From: Ferrovibrio sp.
Lineage (GTDB): Bacteria > Pseudomonadota > Alphaproteobacteria > Ferrovibrionales > Ferrovibrionaceae
Assembly: GCF_025869515.1 (NCBI RefSeq)
Contig: NZ_JAOZVR010000070.1
Coordinates: 1 to 59,357 of the forward strand
Reading direction: 5' to 3'
Length of the DNA stretch: 59,357 bases
In this document: piece by piece, positions 1 to 8,245 of the stretch
How positions within the stretch are numbered: position 1 is the first letter of the stretch
How the letters are laid out: every line of letters starts with the position of its first letter
Made by a program: the position numbers and the translations under genes
Notes under the pieces: generated by a model
Database searches by the model: none
Told to the model about the DNA's origin: nothing
What the model saw: the letters and a program-made list of their open reading frames with translations, nothing else

Positions 1-2
1 CG

Positions 3-344
3 GGCATCCCCACGATGGTGGCGCATTCCGGGGGCCCGCCGCTGGCGATGTATCTGCTGCCGCTCGGACTGCCCAAGCTGGTCTATGCCGGCACCACCAG
101 CCTGTTCTTCACGGTGGGCAATGCGCTGAAGGCCGGGCCGTGGCTGTATCTGGCGCAGCCTGATGCGAAAACCTGGTGGCTGATCGCCAGTTGCCTGCCG
201 GTGGCGCCGCTCGGCGTCTGGCTCGGCTGGCGCCTGCATGAACAGCTCGACCAGCGCCAGCTCTATCGCCTGTGCTACGGTCTGCTGATGGTGACGGCTT
301 TCAAACTCTTATGGGACGGCCTGTCAGGCTTCCTGCACGGCTGA
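3..344 (+). CDS. TauE/SafE family membrane permease, C-terminal part (5' truncated by window edge)
   Basis: The reading frame is open from the first base, so only the last 113 residues are present. The visible part starts with a PTMVAHSGGPP segment, a glycine/proline motif typical of TauE/SafE (DUF81) sulfite or organosulfur exporters. Hydrophobic helices follow (around residues 25-45 and 50-70 of the fragment), and the protein ends in the family's usual short final helix. The family moves small sulfur-containing or organic anions across the inner membrane; the substrate here cannot be read. The 3' end overlaps the convergent LysR gene by 21 bp. Family call fairly secure, substrate unknown. 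Confidence 0.8.
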   Translation, partial: GIPTMVAHSGGPPLAMYLLPLGLPKLVYAGTTSLFFTVGNALKAGPWLYLAQPDAKTWWLIASCLPVAPLGVWLGWRLHEQLDQRQLYRLCYGLLMVTAFKLLWDGLSGFLHG

Positions 345-1220
345 CCAGAAATCTTCGGCGATGCGCGTGCCGCGTTCGCGCGCGCGATAGAGCCGGATCT
401 CGACCGGAATGCTCCAGCTGTCATCGCCGGCCGGCACCAGGGTTTTGGCAGAGAGATCGTCGACGATCAGGCTTTCCGGCAGCCAGGCGATGCCGCGGCC
501 GTCGCGCGCCATGGCGCGCAGCACCGTGCCCTGCGGCGCGATGAAGCTGACGCGCAACGGCAGGCTGGTTTCGCGCCGGCCCAGCATCGCCGTGACGATG
601 CGGCCGAGACCGGAATCCTCGGCATAGGCCAGATAGGGCAGGGTCTGGGGCGCATCATCCAGCGGGTGGCGCGGCTTGCCATTGCCATCCGCTGCACAGA
701 CAGGCAAAAGCCGATCCTGCGCCAGCCGGCGATAATGGAAACGATCGGGCGGCAGGCGGTTGGCCACGGCGTCGTGGCCATGGCAGAGCAGGAACTGGCT
801 CTGGCCCTGCAGCAGAGCCTCTTCGCCGGCCTGCATGCTGCCCGACATCAGGCGGATGGCGCCGAGCCTTGCCGCGATATCGAGCCGGCGCAGCCAGTCG
901 GGGAAAAAGGTCAGCGACAGCGCCTGGGTGGCGGCGAAGATCAGCGTCGCGGTTTCCGCCTGCTCGGCCTGGCGCGCCTCTTCGCGTGCCTGTGCCAGGC
1001 GACGCAGCATGTCGCGCACCGCCGGCATGAATTGTTCGCCGGCGGCGGTCAGCCGCACCGGCTGGGCCGAGCGGTCGAACAGCATGACGCCGGCCCAGTC
1101 CTCCAGCGCGCGGATGCGGCGGCTGAAGGCCGGCTGGGTCATATGCCGGGCCTCGGCCGCGCGGGAGAAATTGCCCGCTTCGGCCAGGGCCAGGAAATCC
1201 TCCAGCCAGTTGAATTCCAT
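324..1220 (-). CDS. LysR-family transcriptional regulator (HypT-like N terminus)
   Basis: The protein has 298 residues, the normal LysR length. The winged helix-turn-helix occupies about residues 4-62, with SRAAEARHMTQPAFSRRIRA as the recognition region, followed by a periplasmic-binding-protein-like effector domain. The MEFNWLEDFLALAEAGNFS start resembles the HypT/YjiE group, but I cannot assign a ligand. It is divergent from the D-tartrate dehydratase gene, with 120 bp between them that hold a perfect 7-5-7 palindrome, so control of that gene and of itself is the simplest inference. It converges on and overlaps the permease gene by 21 bp. Confidence 0.88.
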   Translation of the reverse strand: MEFNWLEDFLALAEAGNFSRAAEARHMTQPAFSRRIRALEDWAGVMLFDRSAQPVRLTAAGEQFMPAVRDMLRRLAQAREEARQAEQAETATLIFAATQALSLTFFPDWLRRLDIAARLGAIRLMSGSMQAGEEALLQGQSQFLLCHGHDAVANRLPPDRFHYRRLAQDRLLPVCAADGNGKPRHPLDDAPQTLPYLAYAEDSGLGRIVTAMLGRRETSLPLRVSFIAPQGTVLRAMARDGRGIAWLPESLIVDDLSAKTLVPAGDDSWSIPVEIRLYRARERGTRIAEDFWSAVQEA

Positions 1221-1250
1221 AAGCGGGCCTGTTCGTGCTGCGATGCGATA

Positions 1251-1269
1251 TCGGAATGATCAATTCCGA
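1251..1269. promoter_or_regulatory. Perfect palindrome, candidate LysR operator
   Basis: TCGGAATGATCAATTCCGA is a perfect inverted repeat with 7-bp arms and a 5-bp centre. It lies between the divergent LysR (start 1220) and D-tartrate dehydratase (start 1341) genes. LysR regulators bind interrupted dyads in exactly this kind of position. No binding data; inference from symmetry and place. Confidence 0.5.
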
Positions 1270-1340
1270 ATCTGGCATTGGCGCGCCCCGACTGTCCATG
1301 ACTAGGATGCAGGCAGCAGAAAAGGAGCCTGTATTTTTCC

Positions 1341-2507
1341 ATGCGTATCGTCGAAGTCCGCGAGAAAACCGCCTCGATCGCCTCGCCGATCGCCAATGCC
1401 TATATCGACTTTTCCAAGATGACCTGTTCGGTGGTGGCGGTGATCACCGATGTGATCCGCGATGGCCGGCCGGTGGTGGGCTTCGGCTTCAACTCCAACG
1501 GCCGCTACGGCCAGGGTTCCCTGATGCGCGAGCGTTTCCTGCCGCGCCTGATGGAAGCTGATCCCGACGACCTGGTCGACGTGGCGCACAACAACCTGGA
1601 TCCGTTTGCGATCTGGAAGACGCTGATGACCAACGAAAAGCCGGGTGGCCATGGCGAACGTTCGGTCGCCGTCGGCACGCTCGACATGGCGATCTGGGAT
1701 GCGATGGCGAAGATCGAGGGCGTGCCGCTCTGGCGCCTGCTGGCCGACCGTTACCGCGACGGCGTCGCCGACGACAGGGTCTGGGTCTATGCCGCCGGCG
1801 GCTACTACTATCCCGGCAAGGACCTTGGAGCTTTGCAGGATGAGATGAAAAGCTATCGCGACCGCGGCTATCGCGTCGTGAAAATGAAGATCGGCGGCGA
1901 ACCGCTGAAGGACGATCTGAAGCGCATCGAAGCCGTGCTGAAGATCGTCGGCGACGGGCAGAATCTCTGTGTCGACGTCAACGGCCGCTTCGACCTCAAG
2001 ACGGCCATCGAATACGGCAATGCGATCCGGTCGTATAATCTCTACTGGTACGAGGAAGTCGGCGATCCGCTGGATTATGCGCTGCAGGCGGAGCTCGGCA
2101 AACATTACGACAAGCCGATGGCGACCGGCGAGAACCTGTTCTCGCATCAGGATGCGCGCAACCTGATCCGCTTCGGCGGCATGAACAAGGAGCGCGACTT
2201 CCTGCAGTTCGACTGCGCGCTGTCTTACGGTCTTGTCGAGTATCTCCGCACGCTGGATGTGCTGAAGGAGCATGGCTGGTCGAGCCGCCGCGTGGTGCCG
2301 CATGGCGGCCACCAGATGTCGCTCAACATCGCCGCCGGCCTGCATCTGGGCGGCAACGAGAGCTATCCCGATGTGTTCAAGCCGTTTGGCGGTTTCGCCG
2401 ACGGCATCGCGGTGCACGACAGCTATGTGTCGCTGCCGCAGATCCCCGGTGTCGGCTTCGAGGCCAAGGCGGAACTCTACAAGGTGATGAAGGGTCTGCT
2501 GGATTGA
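1341..2507 (+). CDS. tarD: D(-)-tartrate dehydratase, enolase superfamily
   Basis: The 388-residue protein belongs to the mandelate racemase/enolase superfamily. It closely matches my memory of Bradyrhizobium TarD, which dehydrates D-tartrate to oxaloacetate. The KMK catalytic motif is at residues 181-183. Mg ligands are expected in the CVDVNGRFD, WYEEVGDP and MATGENLFS segments, and a catalytic histidine in PHGGHQMSLN. The N-terminal capping segment NAYIDFSKMT is also TarD-like. An AAAGGAG ribosome site lies about 12 bases before the ATG. It probably stands alone under the divergent LysR regulator. Other acid-sugar dehydratases are the main alternative. Confidence 0.85.
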   Translation: MRIVEVREKTASIASPIANAYIDFSKMTCSVVAVITDVIRDGRPVVGFGFNSNGRYGQGSLMRERFLPRLMEADPDDLVDVAHNNLDPFAIWKTLMTNEKPGGHGERSVAVGTLDMAIWDAMAKIEGVPLWRLLADRYRDGVADDRVWVYAAGGYYYPGKDLGALQDEMKSYRDRGYRVVKMKIGGEPLKDDLKRIEAVLKIVGDGQNLCVDVNGRFDLKTAIEYGNAIRSYNLYWYEEVGDPLDYALQAELGKHYDKPMATGENLFSHQDARNLIRFGGMNKERDFLQFDCALSYGLVEYLRTLDVLKEHGWSSRRVVPHGGHQMSLNIAAGLHLGGNESYPDVFKPFGGFADGIAVHDSYVSLPQIPGVGFEAKAELYKVMKGLLD

Positions 2508-2579
2508 TCAGATTGGGCATGGCCGCGCGGCAGGCGATGCGCTACACATCGTCTGCCGCTTACTCATGCCGGAACGCCG

Positions 2580-2822
2580 ATGCGCCAGAAACTGCCTGCC
2601 CGCTACAATGCCATTGCCATGCCGCTGGCGCTGTCGTTCCTGATGACCTTCATCGTCTCGGGGATATCGACCTTCAGCGGCATCGGTTTCATTTCCGGCG
2701 CGGTCGAAAAGTGGATGCAGGCCTGGGGCCTGTCCTGGATCGTCGCCTTTCCCACCATGCTGTTCGTGTTTCCGCTGGTGCGGCGCCTGGTCGGCCTGAT
2801 GGTCGAGCCGCCGAAAGGCTGA
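2580..2822 (+). CDS. DUF2798 small membrane protein
   Basis: This 80-residue protein has two hydrophobic helices (about residues 12-34 and 50-72), joined by a short loop with a lysine and tryptophans (EKWMQAWGLSW). This is the pattern of DUF2798, a family of two-helix inner-membrane proteins of unknown role. It starts 72 bp after the tartrate dehydratase stop and ends 10 bp before the convergent rsmB stop. Co-transcription with tarD is possible but nothing links the functions. Confidence 0.75.
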   Translation: MRQKLPARYNAIAMPLALSFLMTFIVSGISTFSGIGFISGAVEKWMQAWGLSWIVAFPTMLFVFPLVRRLVGLMVEPPKG

Positions 2823-2832
2823 TCGCGGACGG

Positions 2833-4134
2833 CTAGGCTTTCTGCACACAGACGGCGAAGAAACCGTCCATGCCACCGCGGCCCGGCCACATGGATGGCA
2901 GGGTGCGCAGGGCGCCGTCATGCGCCACGGCTTCGGATGGCAGATGCAGCTTTCCCGCATCGGCCGGGATCAGTTCGGCGCCCGGCAGCGCCAGCAGATG
3001 GCGGATCTGGTATTCGGCTTCCTCGGGCTGCAGCGAGCAGACGCAGTAGACCAGCCGGCCGCCGGGCTTCAGCAGGCTCCAGCTTTTGACGATCAGGCGG
3101 CGCTGCAGCTCGGCCAGCTTGGCGATATCGGTTTCGTCTTTCAGGTAGGGCAGGTCGGGATGGCGGCGGATCGTGCCGGTCGCCGAACAGGGGGCATCCA
3201 GCAGGATGGCATCGAAGCTCTCCTCCGGTTGCCACTGTTCGATCTCGGCGGTTCTCACGTCGACTTTGAGATTCAGGCGCTTCAGATTTTCCTTCAGCCG
3301 CTTCAGTCGCGGCTCCGAGCGGTCCACCGCCATGACACTGGCGCCCAGGGCGGCCAGCTGCGCGGTCTTGCCGCCGGGTGCGGCGCAGAGATCGGCCACG
3401 CGCTTGCCGGCCACATCGCCCAGCAGCTTCACCGGCAGGGCGGCCGCGGCATCCTGCACCCACCATGCGCCGTCGCTGAAGCCCGGCAGGGTTTCGACGC
3501 CGCCGGCGGCCATGCGCCGCAGGCTGCCAGTCGGCAGAATTTCTGCCTCCAGCTTTGCCGCCCAGCCGGCGGCATCGCTTTTCACGCTGATATCCAGCGG
3601 CGCTTCCTGCAGATGCGCCAGGGCAATATCGCGCGCGGCATCCTCGCCATAAGCATTGATCCAGCTGCGCCACAGCCAGTCCGGCGTATTCGCCTTCGCC
3701 GCATCCTGCTCGGCGACGATGGCGGCGCCCTCGGTGGCCACCTTGCGCAGCACGGCATTGATCAGGCCGCGCGGCTTTTTCTGCTCCGGATGCATCAGTT
3801 CGACGGCGGAATCGACCGCCGCATGGGCCGGCGCGCCGAGGAACAGCAGCTCGGCAGCACCCAGCCGCATGGCCTCGCGCGGCAGGCCCTTGGGCCACAG
3901 CGTGAGGAATTTGCGCAGACACCCGTCGATCTGGCCGCGGCGGCGGAGCGTGGTGGCGACCAGGCGGCGGACGAAGCCGCGGTCGCGCTCGCTCAGGTCG
4001 CGGAAGCCGGTCTTGCCGTCCAGCAGCGCATCGTCCAGCGCGCGGCCCTTGCCCAGCACCATATCGACCAGGACGGCGGCCACACGACGCGAGGTGATGA
4101 CGGGAACGGTTGGAAAGGCGGAGTTGTCGGACAT
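2833..4134 (-). CDS. rsmB: 16S rRNA m5C967 methyltransferase, RsmB/NOP2 family
   Basis: The 433-residue protein carries an N-terminal NusB-like RNA-binding domain (about residues 10-145) and a C-terminal SAM-dependent methyltransferase domain. SAM-binding VADLCAAPGGKTAQLA, the DAPCSATGTIRRHPD motif and CVCSLQPEE are all intact, so both conserved cysteines of m5C RNA methyltransferases are present. It would methylate cytosine 967 of 16S rRNA in the cytoplasm. It is divergent from rpe, an arrangement I know from many alphaproteobacteria. NOP2-type specificity for another site is the only real alternative. Confidence 0.93.
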   Translation of the reverse strand: MSDNSAFPTVPVITSRRVAAVLVDMVLGKGRALDDALLDGKTGFRDLSERDRGFVRRLVATTLRRRGQIDGCLRKFLTLWPKGLPREAMRLGAAELLFLGAPAHAAVDSAVELMHPEQKKPRGLINAVLRKVATEGAAIVAEQDAAKANTPDWLWRSWINAYGEDAARDIALAHLQEAPLDISVKSDAAGWAAKLEAEILPTGSLRRMAAGGVETLPGFSDGAWWVQDAAAALPVKLLGDVAGKRVADLCAAPGGKTAQLAALGASVMAVDRSEPRLKRLKENLKRLNLKVDVRTAEIEQWQPEESFDAILLDAPCSATGTIRRHPDLPYLKDETDIAKLAELQRRLIVKSWSLLKPGGRLVYCVCSLQPEEAEYQIRHLLALPGAELIPADAGKLHLPSEAVAHDGALRTLPSMWPGRGGMDGFFAVCVQKA

Positions 4135-4271
4135 CGCCGCTGTTCTAGCCCCCGACCGGGCCGGTGGAAAGGCGATTCGGCCATAAAAAGCCCGGATTCG
4201 CCGGAGTTTGTGACCGGATGTCGCGACCCCGCTTGCTTGGCGTAGACCCCCAAATTTGCTAAGCCTGCCCC

Positions 4272-4955
4272 ATGCCGCAGCAAGCCACCCGAATCGCCCC
4301 CTCGATCCTCTCGGCCGATTTTGCCCAGCTGGGCGCCGAAGTCGCCGCCATCGACAGGGCCGGCGCCGATTACATCCATATCGATGTCATGGACGGCCAT
4401 TTCGTGCCGAACCTGACCATCGGCCCCGGCGTGGTGGGTGCCCTGCGCAAGCACACGAAAAAGCCCTTCGACGTGCATCTGATGATCTCGCCGGTCGATG
4501 CCTTCGTGCCGCAATTCGCCGAGGCCGGCGCCGACATCATCACCGTGCATCCGGAAGCCGGCCCGCATGTGCATCGCACGCTGCAGCTGATCCGCTCGCT
4601 GGGCAAGAAGGCCGGCCTGTCGCTCAATCCGGGCACGCCGGTGGAAACCGCGCTGGCGGTGCTCGATATGGTTGATCTCGTTCTGGTGATGAGCGTCAAT
4701 CCCGGTTTCGGCGGGCAGAAGTTCATCCATACCCAGCTCGACAAGATCCGCATCCTGCGCAAGGCCATCGATGCCCATAGCGCTGCTACTGGTCGCGCCA
4801 TCGATCTCGAAGTCGATGGCGGCATCAATCCCGAGACGGCGCAGCTTGCCGTCGACGCCGGCGCCGATGTGCTGGTGGCCGGCACCGCCACCTTCCAGGG
4901 CGGTCCGTCGGCCTATGCCGACAACATCGCGCGGGTGCGCGCAAAGCCGAAGTGA
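4272..4955 (+). CDS. rpe: Ribulose-phosphate 3-epimerase
   Basis: The 227-residue TIM barrel has the family signatures [13 protein letters not shown] at the N terminus, [17 protein letters not shown] (metal and substrate ligands), [17 protein letters not shown] and EVDGGI. It interconverts ribulose 5-phosphate and xylulose 5-phosphate in the pentose phosphate and Calvin pathways. Length is standard. The heparinase gene starts 6 bp after its stop, so the two are very likely one operon. No phosphoribulokinase or Rubisco is nearby, so a housekeeping role is most likely. Confidence 0.97.
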   Translation: MPQQATRIAPSILSADFAQLGAEVAAIDRAGADYIHIDVMDGHFVPNLTIGPGVVGALRKHTKKPFDVHLMISPVDAFVPQFAEAGADIITVHPEAGPHVHRTLQLIRSLGKKAGLSLNPGTPVETALAVLDMVDLVLVMSVNPGFGGQKFIHTQLDKIRILRKAIDAHSAATGRAIDLEVDGGINPETAQLAVDAGADVLVAGTATFQGGPSAYADNIARVRAKPK

Positions 4956-4961
4956 CATAGC

Positions 4962-6629
4962 GTGGCTGCGGCGCCGCTGCAGGACTCTCCCGGAGCGAAG
5001 TTACGGCGCCGCCTGGCGACCGCCTGGTACGGCACGCGGTTCTATGCGCTGACGCTGCCACGCCGCGCGCCGCTCGAATTGCCGGTGCTGCCCGACGATC
5101 CCTGGCTTGGCACAGTGGCCAATGCGGATCGCCTGTTCCAGGGACGATTTCTCTTTGCCGGTGCCGAAGTCGTCTCGCCGCATGCGGCACCCTGGGCCCT
5201 GTCCGCTGCCGATGCGGGTCTCGATCCGGTCAGCCATGCGGCCTGGGCGGCCGGTTTGCATGGTTTTGCCTGGCTGCGCGATTTCGCTACCCAGGGCGGC
5301 GACATGGCGCGACGCATGGCGCGCAGCCTGGTCGCCGACTGGATCGCCAGGCACATAGTGCCGATCTGCGGCCTGCCCTGGCAGCCGCAGATTGCCGGCC
5401 GGCGGCTGACCCAGTGGCTGCTGGCGGCGCATTTCCTGCTCGATGGTGCCGACGAAAGTTTCGGTCATGACTTCCTGCTCGGCATTGCCCGCCATACGGC
5501 CCATCTAAAACGCGCCGCCATCACGGCGCCGCCCGGACTGCCGCGCTTCGATGCGGCTTTGGGTGCGGTCTATGGCACCGAGGCCCTCGGCGAAGGGCAG
5601 GATATGGCGGCGCTGCATGCGCTCTGTGCCGTACTTGATGCGCAGGTTCTGGCCGATGGCGGCCATGTCTCGCGCAATCCGTCCATTCTCTACCGCCTGC
5701 TGCGCGATGTGGTGGCGCTGTGGCGCTTTCTGCATGCGATCGATCCCGAACGTGCCGCCCTGCTGCAGCCGTATCTCGATCGCATGGCGCCGATGCTGCG
5801 GTTTTTCCGTCATGGCGATGGCGGCCTGGCGCTGTTTCATGGCGCCGAGGAGGAGGTTGCCGCCCAGGTCGATCTGGCCCTTGAACTCTCCGGGGCCAAG
5901 GGCAAGCCGCTCAATTCGGCAACGCCGAGCGGATTCGAACGCGCCGCTGCGAAACGTGCGCTGCTGTTGCTCGATGCCGGCGCGCCGCCCCCCGGTGGGA
6001 AGGCGCGCGGCCTCGCCGGCAGCACGCCGCATTCTGGTCTGCTGGCGTTCGAATTCAGCCACGGCAAGGATCGCCTGATCGTCAATTGCGGCGCATCGCG
6101 GCGTCCCGGCGGGGGCTGGGCGGCGGCGCTCAGCGGCGTGGCGGCGCATTCCACGCTCTGCCTCGGCAGCACGGAACCGGCCGCCAGCGCAACCGTGACG
6201 GTTACGCGCAACGAGCAGGATGGCGCGATCTGGTTCGAAGCGGAGCATGACGGCTGGCGCGCGACGTATCATCGCGTGTATCGGCGGCGCATCTATCTCT
6301 CGGCCGGCGGCGAGGATCTGCGCGGCGAAGAGATCGTCACCGAATCCCAGCCCTCGGCGAATGGCGGCATGCCGGTGGAAGCGGTGCTGCGGCTGCATCT
6401 GCATCCCGGCATGCATGCTTCGCTGATAGGCAGCGGCGATACCGTGATCCTGAAAACGGCGGGCGGCCAGGGCTGGCGCTGGCGCGGGATGGGCGGCATG
6501 GTACGTCTGGAAGACAGCGTCTACCTCGGCGGCGGCGGCGATCTGCGCCGCACGCAGCAGATCGTGATGGCGGGATCGGCCGGGACGGAAGCTTTGGTAT
6601 TCAAATGGGCTCTGACAAAAATCAATTAG
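4962..6629 (+). CDS. Heparinase II/III family protein
   Basis: The 555-residue protein starts with GTG 6 bp after rpe. An N-terminal alpha-helical toroid-like domain (about residues 60-300, with RNPSILYRLLRDV and FFRHGDGGLALFHG) is followed by a C-terminal beta-rich heparinase II/III domain (about residues 340-545, including the FSHGKDRLIVNCG and AAHSTLCLG segments). In alphaproteobacteria this protein is conserved beside rsmB and rpe, and often near purH, although few species degrade heparin. A role on an endogenous polysaccharide or envelope glycan is therefore more likely, which is my inference. I see no clear signal peptide. It overlaps the next gene by 25 bp. Confidence 0.85.
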   Translation: MAAAPLQDSPGAKLRRRLATAWYGTRFYALTLPRRAPLELPVLPDDPWLGTVANADRLFQGRFLFAGAEVVSPHAAPWALSAADAGLDPVSHAAWAAGLHGFAWLRDFATQGGDMARRMARSLVADWIARHIVPICGLPWQPQIAGRRLTQWLLAAHFLLDGADESFGHDFLLGIARHTAHLKRAAITAPPGLPRFDAALGAVYGTEALGEGQDMAALHALCAVLDAQVLADGGHVSRNPSILYRLLRDVVALWRFLHAIDPERAALLQPYLDRMAPMLRFFRHGDGGLALFHGAEEEVAAQVDLALELSGAKGKPLNSATPSGFERAAAKRALLLLDAGAPPPGGKARGLAGSTPHSGLLAFEFSHGKDRLIVNCGASRRPGGGWAAALSGVAAHSTLCLGSTEPAASATVTVTRNEQDGAIWFEAEHDGWRATYHRVYRRRIYLSAGGEDLRGEEIVTESQPSANGGMPVEAVLRLHLHPGMHASLIGSGDTVILKTAGGQGWRWRGMGGMVRLEDSVYLGGGGDLRRTQQIVMAGSAGTEALVFKWALTKIN

Positions 6630-7165
6630 GCAAAGACCGGGCAGGTGGGGGCAGGCCCGTTTCCGGCGCGGTCGAGTCCAACACGCTGATCGCGCTGGGG
6701 TCGCTGGATGCGATGCCGTGGAAGAATGGCGGCGGCACCACCTATCAGATCGCGGTCGATCCGCCCGGTGCCGGCACCACCGGCTTCCGCTGGCGCATCA
6801 GTCGCGCGGTGATCGAAAAGGACGGGCCTTTCTCGACCTTCCCTGATGTGTCGCGCTGGATCGTGCTGGTGGCAGGTCCGGGCTTCACGCTCGATTTCGC
6901 CGATGGCACATCTTTCGATGTGGTCAAACCGTTTGAGGTGTACTGGTTCGATGGCGGTCTCGGCGTCGCCTGCCGGCTGAAGAATGACCGCCCGGCCACG
7001 GTGCTCAACGTGATGGCGCAGAACGATGCGGTGATGCGCGTCAATGTCGCGACCAGCCGCAGCGCGTTGCCGACCGCCGGTCATGCCATCGTGTCGGCTT
7101 TCGGCGCTTCCGTGCGGCTGGACGAGCGCCACGTGCTGACCGCGGCGGTCGACAAGCCGTTCTGA
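6605..7165 (+). CDS. hutD: HutD/Ves family protein
   Basis: The 186-residue protein is a bicupin-like HutD/Ves homologue. It has the diagnostic MPWKNGGGTTYQIAVDPPG segment, followed by FRWRISRAVIEKDGPFSTFP and the W-I-V-L-V strand. HutD is often found in histidine-utilization operons, with a proposed housekeeping or regulatory role that is not settled. Here no hut enzyme is present: the gene overlaps the heparinase end by 25 bp in another frame. The ATG at 6605 is the only start before the conserved part. The first 35 or so residues are poorly conserved in character. Confidence 0.8.
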   Translation: MGSDKNQLGKDRAGGGRPVSGAVESNTLIALGSLDAMPWKNGGGTTYQIAVDPPGAGTTGFRWRISRAVIEKDGPFSTFPDVSRWIVLVAGPGFTLDFADGTSFDVVKPFEVYWFDGGLGVACRLKNDRPATVLNVMAQNDAVMRVNVATSRSALPTAGHAIVSAFGASVRLDERHVLTAAVDKPF

Positions 7166-7184
7166 AATCCGGCGGCTTTGAATC

Positions 7185-8180
7185 TCAGCCCTTCAGGGCC
7201 TCGGCCACGAAGGGCTTCAGCGGCTTTTGCGGCCGCGGACCGATATGGCTGATCACTTCGGCGGCACAGAGCGAGCCGAGCCGGCCGGCGGCATGCAGGT
7301 CGAAATCATGCGTGAAGCCATAGAGGAAACCGGCGGCGTAGAGATCGCCGGCGCCGGTGGTATCGATCACATCGACGCCCTTCACTGCATCGATGATATG
7401 CACCTCTTCGCCGGACAGGATTACCGAACCCTTTTCCGAACGCGTCAGGGCCGCGATATCGACATGATGGCGCACATGCTGGAGCGCGGCGTCGAAATCG
7501 CCCACCTGGTACAGCGCGGTGATCTCTGCCTCGTTGGCGAACAGGATGTCGATATGGTGTTCGACCAGATGGCGGAATTCATCGCGATGGCGGTCGACGC
7601 AGAAGCTGTCCGACAGCGACATCGCTACCTTGCGGCCGGCATCGTGCGCCAGCCGCATTGCCTTGCGCATGCCTTCCTTGGCCATCGGCTGGTCCCACAG
7701 ATAGCCTTCCAGATAGGTGATCTCGGCGGCATTCACCGAGGCCGGTTCGATATCGTCCGGCGTCAGGTCGATCGAGGCGCCCAGATAGGTATTCATGGTG
7801 CGCTGCGCATCGGGCGTCACCATGATCAGGCAGCGCGCCGTCGAGGGGCCGTCCGTTGCCGCCGCGGTGTCGTACTGCACGCCGAGCGCCTTGATGTCGC
7901 GGGCAAAGACCTCGCCCAGCGCGTCGTTGCGCACCCGGCCGATGAACTGCACCTTGCCGCCCAGCGCCGCGACGCCCGCCGCTGTATTGGCCGCCGAACC
8001 GCCGGAAACCTCCACGGTTTCGCCCATGGCGCCATAAAGCTGTTCCGCCCGGCCGCCATCGATCAGGGTCATGCCGCCCTTGGGCATGCCATGCTCGTCG
8101 AGGAAGGCGTTGTCGACGCGGGCCAGCACGTCGACGATGGCGTTGCCGATGGCGAGCACGTTGTTTCTGGGCTTGGTCAT
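7185..8180 (-). CDS. Adenosine kinase-like PfkB-family sugar kinase
   Basis: The 331-residue protein has the PfkB signatures: GGSAANTAAGVAALGG near residue 60, and DTTGAGDLYAAGFLYG near residue 275, which contains the catalytic aspartate and anion hole. The N terminus (VLAIGNAIVDVLARVD) and the DGPSTARCLIMVTPDAQRTM segment are typical of the alphaproteobacterial adenosine kinase group. It would phosphorylate adenosine or a related nucleoside with ATP for purine salvage. Ribokinase-like specificity cannot be excluded. It converges on hutD (20 bp apart) and is divergent from the amidase gene. Confidence 0.85.
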   Translation of the reverse strand: MTKPRNNVLAIGNAIVDVLARVDNAFLDEHGMPKGGMTLIDGGRAEQLYGAMGETVEVSGGSAANTAAGVAALGGKVQFIGRVRNDALGEVFARDIKALGVQYDTAAATDGPSTARCLIMVTPDAQRTMNTYLGASIDLTPDDIEPASVNAAEITYLEGYLWDQPMAKEGMRKAMRLAHDAGRKVAMSLSDSFCVDRHRDEFRHLVEHHIDILFANEAEITALYQVGDFDAALQHVRHHVDIAALTRSEKGSVILSGEEVHIIDAVKGVDVIDTTGAGDLYAAGFLYGFTHDFDLHAAGRLGSLCAAEVISHIGPRPQKPLKPFVAEALKG

Positions 8181-8245
8181 GGAGTGCTTTCCCGAGCAGG
8201 TCGAATCTCGTTACTCTGTAGCCGTTCGACAGAAGGAAGGCAAAT

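Noticed and set aside
6605..7165. HutD taken as a sign of a histidine-utilization operon
   Set aside because: No hutH, hutU, hutI or hutG gene is in the neighbourhood; the gene is only coupled to the heparinase gene.
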